64,000 bases of DNA from Limibacter armeniacum (GTDB lineage Bacteria; Bacteroidota; Bacteroidia; Cytophagales; Flammeovirgaceae). This document shows positions 34,306 to 42,014 of the stretch, piece by piece (position 1 is the first letter of the stretch; the number at the start of each line of letters is the position of its first letter). Position numbers and translations under genes: made by a program. A model generated the notes under the pieces. It did no database searches and had not been told where the DNA came from. It saw nothing but the letters and a program-made list of their open reading frames with translations. The stretch is taken from positions 186,001-250,000 of the forward strand of contig NZ_JBAJNO010000008.1 of assembly GCF_036880985.1 (NCBI RefSeq). The letters are read 5' to 3'.

Positions 34306-36840
34306 ATGGACCTCGAACTGACTAGCGAACCAACACTTTTTGTGGAAGTACTACTTCCAGTGCCTATTCCGGGCACATTTACATACCGAGTACCGGTTGC
34401 CATGAATGACCTTGTTCAGAAAGGCGTACGGGTATTGGTAGAGTTTGGTGCACGCAAACTGCATACAGGTATCATTGCTGATATCCACAATCGACCTCCA
34501 AAAAACTATCAGGCAAAATACCTGCTGGACTTACTGGATGACTCACCAACAGTCAATGAGCTTCAGTTAAAGTTTTGGAACTGGATGGCTCAGTACTACG
34601 TGGCAACACCCGGTGAAGTAATGAAAGCTGGGTTGCCGGCAGGCCTAAAGCTGAGTAGTCAATCCCGTATTCAGCTAAGACCAGAGTTTGATATTGAGGA
34701 AGCGCTGGATTTGGAAGTGCTTTCGGATAAAGAACTTAGGCTGTTGCGTTCTTTGGAACAGGAAGATTCTATTCCTTATGAACAGGCAGCCGATATTTTG
34801 GAGGTAAAGAATCCTTATTATATCGTCAAGGAACTGGTTCGGAAAGAAGCGATTCTATTGTTTGAGGCAGTAAAGGACAAGTATAAACCTAAGACTAAGA
34901 AGAAACTTAGGTTGAATCCTATATTTCTGGAAACAGAAGAAGGACTGGAACAACTATTTGCTTCTTTGGGAACTAAGCAAAAGGCCAAGCAGGAAGAGGT
35001 ATTGATGAAATTCCTGATGATGGTGCCTGTTCTAACCAATCCAGCATCCAATGAGGAAGGGATTGATAAGAAAGAGTTGCTGGAAGGAGGAACAAGTCAG
35101 GTTTCTGCCAGTTCATTGACCACCCTGATCAGGAATGGTATATTAGAAGAGTTTGAGTTTATTGTTTCCCGCTTTGAAGAAGATGAATATAGCGCTACCC
35201 GTTATCAGGATGCTGAAGTAAAACTGTCAGAAGCACAGCAGGCAGCGGAAAGTCAGGTGCTAGGTTATTTTGAGGAGAAGGATATTGTCCTTTTTCATGG
35301 GGTGACTGGAAGTGGTAAAACGGAAGTTTATATAGAGCTGATAAAAAAGGTACTGGATAGTGGCTCACAGGTATTATTTCTGTTGCCTGAGATTGTACTG
35401 ACAGCCCAAATGGTGGTCCGCTTGAAAAAAATCTTCGGGGATTTACTCGGGGTTTACCATTCCAAGTTTTCGGATAACGAGCGGGTTGAGGTTTGGAAAG
35501 GAGTGGCAGATGGTCGCTATCAGGTGGTAGTTGGGGTACGTTCGTCTATCTTTTTGCCTTTTGAAAACCTTGGTCTGATAGTGGTGGATGAGGAGCATGA
35601 GCCTTCTTACAAACAGTATGACCCTGCACCTCGTTACAATGCCCGAGATATGGCATTGGTACTGGCACAGATGCACAAAGCCAAAGTGGTTTTGGGATCG
35701 GCAACGCCTTCTGTGGAGTCATTTTACCATGCCTTGAATGGTGCTTATGGTTTGGTGCAACTCAAAAAGCGATTTGGTGATGCTCAGTTGCCTGAAGTGA
35801 CGTTGGCAGACCTTAAACTGGAACGCAAGCGCAAAACCATGAAGGAAGATTTTTCTTCTGTATTGCTCGAACAGGTGCGTAATTCTATCAATGAGCATAA
35901 GCAAGTGATCTTGTTTCAGAACCGTCGTGGGTATGCGCCTTATGTGATGTGTGAGGATTGTAGCTGGATTCCGACCTGTCCAAGCTGCTCGGTAAGTTTG
36001 ACTTACCATATTCATCGTAACCAGCTACGTTGCCACTATTGTGGACATTCGGAAGCAGTGCCTAAAAGCTGTGTACAGTGTGGCTCTACCAAGATTAGGA
36101 CAATGGGCGTTGGTACACAAAAGCTGGAAGAGGATATCAAGTTCCTGATTCCTGAAGCTAGGGTACAGCGACTTGATCAAGATACCACAAGGAAAAAATA
36201 CGGATACCAACAGATTATTCAGGATTTCGAACAGCGTCACATTGATATTCTGGTCGGAACACAGATGGTCAGTAAAGGACTTGATTTTGATCATGTAAAC
36301 CTAGTCGGTGTATTTGATATCGACCGGATGCTGAACTTCCCTGACTTCCGTGCAGAAGAACGTACGTTTCAGATGCTAACGCAGGTAAGTGGTAGGGCAG
36401 GGCGAAAAAAAGACAAGGGACTGGTTGTGATTCAAACGAATAATGTAAAGCAAACGATCCTGCATAAAGTAGCCCGTGCAGATTATGAAGCCTTTTTCCG
36501 GAAAGAAATAGAGGAACGCAAGCAATATCATTATCCACCATTTACAAGACTGATCAAATTGTCTGTGAAAGCAGAGGATCGTGATAAGGCTTCAGCAGCG
36601 GCTGGACTGCTGGCAAGAGAACTGGTTAAGAAATTGGGTGCAAAAAGGGTTTTGGGTCCGCAGGAACCTGTCATCAACAAGATTCGAAACCATTACCTGA
36701 TGGATATTTTGGTCAAGCTGGAACGCCAAAAAGTAAATCCACAAAAAGTAAAAGAGATCATCAGGGAAGTACTTGGTGAGTTGGATGGTGACAGACAGTT
36801 CAGAAAGGTATATGTCAATATTGATGTTGATCCAGTTTAG
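34306..36840 (+). CDS. priA: Primosomal protein N' (replication restart helicase PriA)
   Basis: 844 residues. The 3'-DNA-binding domain (1-105, FVEVLLPVPIPGTFTYRVP) and winged helix precede a DEAH-type helicase core. Walker A GVTGSGKT is at 332-339 (Lys338) and the DEEH box is in LIVVDEEHEPSYKQYD. The zinc module CEDC/CPSC...CHYC/CVQC is complete with eight cysteines near 545-590. VSGRAGRKKDKG is motif VI. It restarts stalled replication forks by loading the replisome. Length is typical for Bacteroidota, which have an insertion around 180-290. Confidence 0.97.
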   Translation: MDLELTSEPTLFVEVLLPVPIPGTFTYRVPVAMNDLVQKGVRVLVEFGARKLHTGIIADIHNRPPKNYQAKYLLDLLDDSPTVNELQLKFWNWMAQYYVATPGEVMKAGLPAGLKLSSQSRIQLRPEFDIEEALDLEVLSDKELRLLRSLEQEDSIPYEQAADILEVKNPYYIVKELVRKEAILLFEAVKDKYKPKTKKKLRLNPIFLETEEGLEQLFASLGTKQKAKQEEVLMKFLMMVPVLTNPASNEEGIDKKELLEGGTSQVSASSLTTLIRNGILEEFEFIVSRFEEDEYSATRYQDAEVKLSEAQQAAESQVLGYFEEKDIVLFHGVTGSGKTEVYIELIKKVLDSGSQVLFLLPEIVLTAQMVVRLKKIFGDLLGVYHSKFSDNERVEVWKGVADGRYQVVVGVRSSIFLPFENLGLIVVDEEHEPSYKQYDPAPRYNARDMALVLAQMHKAKVVLGSATPSVESFYHALNGAYGLVQLKKRFGDAQLPEVTLADLKLERKRKTMKEDFSSVLLEQVRNSINEHKQVILFQNRRGYAPYVMCEDCSWIPTCPSCSVSLTYHIHRNQLRCHYCGHSEAVPKSCVQCGSTKIRTMGVGTQKLEEDIKFLIPEARVQRLDQDTTRKKYGYQQIIQDFEQRHIDILVGTQMVSKGLDFDHVNLVGVFDIDRMLNFPDFRAEERTFQMLTQVSGRAGRKKDKGLVVIQTNNVKQTILHKVARADYEAFFRKEIEERKQYHYPPFTRLIKLSVKAEDRDKASAAAGLLARELVKKLGAKRVLGPQEPVINKIRNHYLMDILVKLERQKVNPQKVKEIIREVLGELDGDRQFRKVYVNIDVDPV

Positions 36841-36909
36841 ATAAAAACATAACTTTGAATAGTGCAAAATGAGGTTTTTATCAAATTGTTAATATAAAAG
36901 CCATTTCAG

Positions 36910-36947
36910 ATAGGTATTCACATTTAGTTGGGATACCTATTTTTTTA
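36910..36947 (+). terminator. Terminator of priA
   Basis: ATAGGTAT (36910-36917) pairs with ATACCTAT (36933-36940), followed by seven Ts. Confidence 0.75.
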
Positions 36948-37049
36948 ACTATTTGTAGACTGCAACCCGTTTAAATGTTTAATTTATAGGATATTTCACT
37001 ACTTTTTAAGCTATTTTAACTGATGTTTATCTGTTGGGATTCACTTCCA

Positions 37050-37333
37050 TTAATCTTCCTTTGCTTCCATTAATACTGTTGTTTAAACTAAAAATACAAT
37101 GATTGCGTCTTTTATTAGGTGATCAGCCAATACAAAAAAAGGGACAGCCACCCTTTAAAGTACAACTATCACGACTTACTATAGTCGTAACCATTTTATC
37201 TCAGCTAAAGTCTCATTTCCTCGTTAGCCGGAAAACAGTTGTCCGACAAACTAATGATTTGATTCCCCCTGCTAGACATGCTATGCGGGCAGGGAGCGGG
37301 CAATTATTGTGTTTATAAAAACCGTAATAAGGA
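37050..37333 (+). promoter_or_regulatory. Leader region of the first beta-helix lipoprotein, duplicated at 39735-40001
   Basis: About 280 bases without a gene. Blocks matching the second copy in order and spacing are CATTAATACT...AAACTAAAAATACAA, GCGTCTTTT, and CGGGCAGGGAGCGGG...TATTGTGTTTA near the start codon. The conservation of non-coding sequence suggests a shared promoter and 5' leader. The rest of the 36948-37050 gap shows nothing. Confidence 0.6.
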
Positions 37334-38719
37334 ATGAAATTTTCAAATTGGATTGCAAAGACGTTTTTAATCTCAACTTTTTGTTCAGCAGTCATGATGT
37401 CATGCGACTCAGACTCAGATAATGATATTATTAATGACGATACAAGTGTTATAGAAGGGAAGTATATTCCTGCTGATTCAACTGACTTGGTTTCAACAGA
37501 CCAAATGGCAGATTCAGTATTGACAGATGAAGCTGTTGACCTTGCTGAAGACGAAGTATTGGTAAATGGAGAAGCAGTAAAGGTTGATTTTTGGATTGAG
37601 CCAGAAATGGTCTATCTAAAAGCATCAGACCACCCCGAGTTAAATAAGCCAGGGTTGGTAATGGCTTTCAGACCAAGTGAGTCACCAAGGGGTAGACTGG
37701 TAATGAATGGTTGGAAAGGTACAAGAGATGAACCGATCACCATTCTGAATAAAGATCAGGTATTGGTAGCTTCGTCGGAACAAGGAAAACATGCACTGTG
37801 GTTTACAGAGTGTGAATATATAAGAGTGAGGGGTGACGGTAACCCTTTGTATGAGTATGGGATCCATATAGTGGAGTCAGGTTCAAGCGGAATGTCATTT
37901 GACCAGAATACAACAGGGATTGAAGTTGCCTATACTGAAATCGAAAACACATCTTTTGCCGGAATCTTAGCCAAAACTGATAACGCATCAGGTTGGGTGA
38001 TGAGAGATGTACACTTACATCACAACCATATTCACAACACTCATGGTGAAGGCATGTATATAGGGCAGACATCAGTTGACAATGCCCATAAGATTGAAAA
38101 CTTATATGTAAACCACAACCTGATTCATGATACTGGGTGGGACTTGTTCCAAATAGCCAACGTACACGGTGATGTCCATATCTTTAACAATACATTTGTC
38201 AATGGTGGACTTGAAGAAGAGCCTATGCAGGATCAAGGTTTCCAAATTGGTGACTGGAGTCAGGCAGACTGCTATAATAATATCATATCTAATACAAACT
38301 CAAGATTCTTGTTTGTAAAAGGTGGACATGATACTAACATATATAATAACTACTTCTCTTCGACAAAACAGGCAGATGCCATCTTTATCAAGACAGAGAA
38401 AAAGCTGGATCCAAGTGCAGAGCTAAAAATTCATGACAACTGGTTCAGGGATTACAATCGTGAACTGTTCTGGTCAATGGTAGGTGATCATGAGGTGATT
38501 ATTGAGGGTAATAAATATTCCCCTAACAATGATGATTCGGATTTCATTGTGTATAGTGGTCCTGCTTCCGAAGAGAACCACACAGTAACCAATAATGAGC
38601 AAATGTCTTTGCCTGCCATTGAGTTGGATGAGGACTATAATATTAAAAGTGGTTCGTATTATGATGGGTATGATTTAGGCTATATGGCTAATGAGTCACA
38701 TGATAAACGAATGTATTAA
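37334..38719 (+). CDS. Right-handed parallel beta-helix lipoprotein (copy 1)
   Basis: 461 residues. The lipobox VMMSC puts the lipidated Cys at 24. An acidic, Asp/Ser/Thr-rich linker (25-85) is followed by a parallel beta-helix domain (about 90-440). It has many N-rich coil repeats such as LHHNHIHNTHGEGMYIGQTS, VNHNLIHDTGWDLFQIANVH and DVHIFNNTFVNGG. This is the fold of pectate/alginate-lyase-like and chondroitinase-B-like proteins. No catalytic set could be named, so an adhesin or glycan-binding role is equally possible. A close paralogue lies at 40002 and a SusC/D locus begins 3.3 kb downstream. Confidence 0.85.
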   Translation: MKFSNWIAKTFLISTFCSAVMMSCDSDSDNDIINDDTSVIEGKYIPADSTDLVSTDQMADSVLTDEAVDLAEDEVLVNGEAVKVDFWIEPEMVYLKASDHPELNKPGLVMAFRPSESPRGRLVMNGWKGTRDEPITILNKDQVLVASSEQGKHALWFTECEYIRVRGDGNPLYEYGIHIVESGSSGMSFDQNTTGIEVAYTEIENTSFAGILAKTDNASGWVMRDVHLHHNHIHNTHGEGMYIGQTSVDNAHKIENLYVNHNLIHDTGWDLFQIANVHGDVHIFNNTFVNGGLEEEPMQDQGFQIGDWSQADCYNNIISNTNSRFLFVKGGHDTNIYNNYFSSTKQADAIFIKTEKKLDPSAELKIHDNWFRDYNRELFWSMVGDHEVIIEGNKYSPNNDDSDFIVYSGPASEENHTVTNNEQMSLPAIELDEDYNIKSGSYYDGYDLGYMANESHDKRMY

Positions 38720-38744
38720 GTAGAAATAAGGATTAAGTAAGTCA

Positions 38745-38787
38745 AAAGGCCGGTACTCTTTATATATAAGGAGTATCGGCCTTTTTT
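38745..38787 (+). terminator. Terminator of beta-helix copy 1
   Basis: A long stem with AAAGGCCGGTACTC and its partner GAGTATCGGCCTTT around the palindromic TTTATATATAA core, followed by seven Ts. Confidence 0.88.
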
Positions 38788-38889
38788 TATGATTTTGAAT
38801 CTGAGTATCGTAGATCAGCTATCTTAATTGAACGTAAGTTATGGATTAGCATTACTATAATATTAGTGCTTTTAGGGCAGGATAAGCAT

Positions 38890-39040
38890 ACATTGTGTCG
38901 ATGGGATGATTAATATTGACTTTTTATTCAGTGGTATACACTTTCCCTGAAGGGGCTAAATACACTAGCGATGGCCGTTGCATGTGCGATTATCCCATCG
39001 TAATGTAGAGTACATTTTTTTAAGCCCTGAAAGGGCTGCA
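38890..39040. repeat. BIME/REP-like palindromic element
   Basis: A nested inverted repeat of about 100-150 bases. CCCTGAAGGGGCTAAA (38945-38960) pairs with TTTAAGCCCTGAAAGGGC (ending ~39036), and GCGATGG pairs with CCATCG inside. Each outer arm is itself a small hairpin (CCCTGAAGGG and GCCCTGAAAGGGC). A second CGATGGGATGAT lies at ~38899. The layout is that of a mobile palindromic repeat; no transposase is beside it. Confidence 0.55.
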
Positions 39041-39228
39041 TAATCCATAGTTCATGTTGATTGAATAGGTGTGTATGTAGAATTATATACCTAAGAAATT
39101 CCCTTCTACAACGTTTAGGAATCTGATAATGGTGGCTGAGTGAAGCCATCGCCAATAAAAACGAATTTAACTTCTAATTAGAGAGACTATAAATCATTGT
39201 ATGCTGAAGTGATATTTAGGTGAGTGAT

Positions 39229-39272
39229 AAGGCCATCGGTTCTTTATATATAAGGAGTCGTTGGTCTTTTTT
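39229..39272 (+). terminator. Second copy of the beta-helix terminator, without a gene
   Basis: AAGGCCATCGG...CTTTATATATAAGGAGT...TTGGTCTT, then six Ts and ATGA. It shares the 17-base core CTTTATATATAAGGAGT and the flanking TTTTTTATGA with the terminator at 38745-38787, but no gene precedes it. Confidence 0.75.
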
Positions 39273-39356
39273 ATGAGCTCTTCACTTTGAATGTTAGGTT
39301 CCTTATTTGTTTAGATGCAGTGGTGAGTCAGTTATTTATATCTCACAAGACTAAAA

Positions 39357-39539
39357 CTAAAGTGACAGAGAGTGTTTAAGGTAATGGCTTTTTAGCTCAG
39401 GATACGCTTCAGTTGAACCACCTTTTTTCTGAGCGTGAACATTCCCCGAATTACAGCATTTGAAACAGTTCAAAATCAGGTGAAATCGTGCTGAATTTCT
39501 CCTGATTTTGGTCAGATTCTGGTTTTTAAAAATGACCAA
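39357..39539 (-). other. Short frame of uncertain status
   Basis: 60 codons on the minus strand with CFKCCNSGNVHAQKKGGSTE near the middle. It has no promoter or homologue that can be named. It may be a scrap of a mobile or repeated element, given the decayed look of this intergenic region. Confidence 0.2.
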
Positions 39540-39734
39540 AACTGAAAAAGTTTGTGTGAATATGGGAATTTTTTTGAGTCGACACCCCTGTTAACGACTC
39601 CAGTGCTGATTTTTTGATAATTGGTAGATAAAATGCCCTATTTTTCAATAATTATAGGACAATTCCCTGATTTTCACTCGAAAAATATAAGATTTTCCTC
39701 TTTAAATTTACGTTCGTTTATTTTCCTTAACTCC

Positions 39735-40001
39735 TATTAATACAAAGAAATAAACTAAAAGTACAAGAATTCTGTCTTTTTGGTGTGCTTGACAACAACG
39801 GCACACTGGAAAAGACAGATGGTCTTCCAGAAAATTCCCGCTGATTATTCAGCAATTAAAACGACTAAAAATCATAGAGAGTATTTCTCTTCGTTAGTCA
39901 ACAATTCAATAATTAAGAAATACAGTGAAGACAGTTTCCCTGACCAAAATGACCTACGGGCAGGGGTGGGAAACTATTGTGCTTACTTAAATCGATATTT
40001 T
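39735..40001 (+). promoter_or_regulatory. Leader region of the second beta-helix lipoprotein
   Basis: Contains blocks parallel to 37050-37333: CTATTAATACAAAG, AAACTAAAAGTACAAGAATT, CTGTCTTTTTGGTGTGCT, and CGGGCAGGGGTGGGAAACTA with TTGTGCTTACTTA just before the start. An open frame runs through it from 39780, but it is not protein-like and the copy-1 leader is not open. Confidence 0.6.
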
Positions 40002-41381
40002 ATGAAGTTTTCAAATTGGATTAACAGAGCCCTTCTAATTTCAATGATTGTTCCTGCTACTATGATGTCATGTAGCTCAGATAATGATGTATTAGAAAGT
40101 GGTAATGAAGAAGTATTAGCCCCAATAGCAGAAACTGAAGCAACAACAGATACGACAACAACAGATTCAACTGATTATATAGTAGAGGCAGCACCTGCAT
40201 CACCAATAGGAAATCTTGCTGATGATGAAGTGGTAGTAAATGGAGAAGCCGTTAAGGTTGACTTCTGGATTGAACCTGAAATGGTTTACTTGAAAGCAGC
40301 AGACCATCAGGAATTGAATAAGCCAGGTCTTGTAATGGCATTCAGACCAAGTGAGACTCCAAGAGGTAGACTTGTAATGGATGGTTGGAAAGGAACAGAA
40401 GGTGAGCCAATCACAATCGTGAACAAAGAGCAAGTGACAGTAGCTTCAAGTGAAGCAGGAAAACATGCACTTTGGTTTACTGGATGTGAGAATATTAGAG
40501 TAATGGGTAATGGTAACCCTAAGTTTAAGTATGGTATTCATGTAGTAGAGTCTGGATCGAGTGGTATGTCATTTGACCAGAAGACAACAGGCGTAGAAGT
40601 AGCTTATATTGAAATCCAGAATACGGACTTTGCCGGTATCCTTGCCAAAACAGATAATGCTCACGGTTGGGTAATGAGAAACTTGCATATTCACCACAAC
40701 CTGATCCATGACACGCACGGGGAAGGTATGTATATCGGTCAGACCTCTGTGGATAAGGCACACGCAATTGAAAACCTTCGTGTTCACCATAACCTGATTC
40801 ATGATACAGGATGGGATTTGTTCCAGGTAGCAAACGTTCAAGGTAATGTAGAGGTGTATAACAACACAATGATCAATGGAGGTAAAGAGCAAGAACCAAT
40901 GCAGGATCAAGGTTTCCAGATTGGTGACTGGAGTGCTGGTAAGTATTACAATAACGTAATCTCCAATTCGAACTCAAGATTCCTGTTTATCAAAGGTGGT
41001 CATGATATTGAGATGTACAACAACTACTTCTCATCATCACAAAAAGCAGATGCGGCTTTCCTGAAGACGGAGAAAAAATACCAGAATGGAGCCCTGTTGA
41101 ATATTCATGACAACTGGTTCCGTGATTATAATAACGAACTGTTCTGGTCACTGATCACTGTCAACCAAGTGAGAATCGCAGATAATAAATACGCTCCTAA
41201 TAATGAGAACTCTGAGTTCATTGTGTATGGAAATGGTGCTTCAGAAGCGAATCACGAGATCTCGGGTAATGAGAAAACTCAGTTGCCTGCAATCGAACTG
41301 GATGGAGAATACAATATCAAATCAGGTTCATACTACGATGGCTTTGGTCTAGGTTACCAAGCTAACGATACACAGAACTAA
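40002..41381 (+). CDS. Right-handed parallel beta-helix lipoprotein (copy 2)
   Basis: 460 residues from the ATG at 40002; the 74-codon upstream extension is leader sequence. The lipobox TMMSC gives Cys24. The linker (25-85) is Thr/Glu-rich and has diverged from copy 1, whereas the helix domain is nearly identical block by block (DDEVVVNGEAVKVDFWIEPE, HTHGEGMYIGQTSVD, DSG-like FRDYNNELFWS, and the C-terminal YNIKSGSYYDG). The two arose by tandem duplication including the leader. Surface-exposed glycan-related function is inferred from fold and neighbours. Confidence 0.85.
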   Translation: MKFSNWINRALLISMIVPATMMSCSSDNDVLESGNEEVLAPIAETEATTDTTTTDSTDYIVEAAPASPIGNLADDEVVVNGEAVKVDFWIEPEMVYLKAADHQELNKPGLVMAFRPSETPRGRLVMDGWKGTEGEPITIVNKEQVTVASSEAGKHALWFTGCENIRVMGNGNPKFKYGIHVVESGSSGMSFDQKTTGVEVAYIEIQNTDFAGILAKTDNAHGWVMRNLHIHHNLIHDTHGEGMYIGQTSVDKAHAIENLRVHHNLIHDTGWDLFQVANVQGNVEVYNNTMINGGKEQEPMQDQGFQIGDWSAGKYYNNVISNSNSRFLFIKGGHDIEMYNNYFSSSQKADAAFLKTEKKYQNGALLNIHDNWFRDYNNELFWSLITVNQVRIADNKYAPNNENSEFIVYGNGASEANHEISGNEKTQLPAIELDGEYNIKSGSYYDGFGLGYQANDTQN

Positions 41382-41413
41382 TAGGATTTAAATAGAGGAA
41401 TAAACGATTGATC

Positions 41414-41455
41414 AAAAAGGTCGTCAACATTTATGCATATGCTGACGGCCTTTTT
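41414..41455 (+). terminator. Terminator of beta-helix copy 2
   Basis: AAAAAGGTCGTCAACAT (41414-41430) pairs with ATGCTGACGGCCTTTTT (41439-41455). Its sequence is unrelated to the copy-1 terminator. Confidence 0.88.
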
Positions 41456-42014
41456 AATGACTTAAAAGTTGGAGAATAAATGAAGTAATTGTACAGTGAA
41501 GACAGATAGTGCAGTAGGTAAATAACAAAAAATAGGATTATTTGTAGAAAGAGATATAAAAAGAGGGATTTGTAGTCAGGAGTATTTTCTTAGAGAAGGC
41601 ATTTTAGTGAATAAGTATAGTTTTGACACTTTCAGAATATTATTCCAATGTTAAAATTGTATTAATAAAAATCTTCTTTAAAGCTTGTTTTTTACTGATA
41701 TGAGTGTGTTTTTTTATAAAATTTTCAACAAAGAGTTTTATTATTTAAATCCCGTTAATTACCTTGAATCAACAAACAATCTAACTATCTGTGGTTTTTT
41801 TGTAGTTATTTAAGAATGACTTCACAAAACAACCTCCCAAAAAATCTCACATCTTTTTACTGTTTACTAATGCACCTTTTTAATAAGGTGACTTCATTTC
41901 TCTTACTAAAAAGTTTTCGACGTTGCCTTCTACTATGTCGGTTGACTTGGAGCTAAAAAATCGGATTTCAAGATCAGCTTCAGGTTACTTAAGGAATATC
42001 TAAACGACAAACTT
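41456..42014. other. Long 5' region of the first susC-like gene
   Basis: 560 AT-rich bases with no coding frame. The last ~100 bases before the ATG are less AT-rich and probably form an untranslated leader. No anti-sigma/ECF pair is adjacent that would explain regulation. Confidence 0.4.

Noticed and set aside
36109-36541. Minus-strand frames inside priA and other long genes
   Set aside because: They are antisense shadows of well-supported coding regions with no independent start signals.
39780-40001. 74-codon N-terminal extension of beta-helix copy 2
   Set aside because: The lipoprotein signal MKFSNW... begins at 40002, the extension is not protein-like, and the homologous leader of copy 1 is not open.
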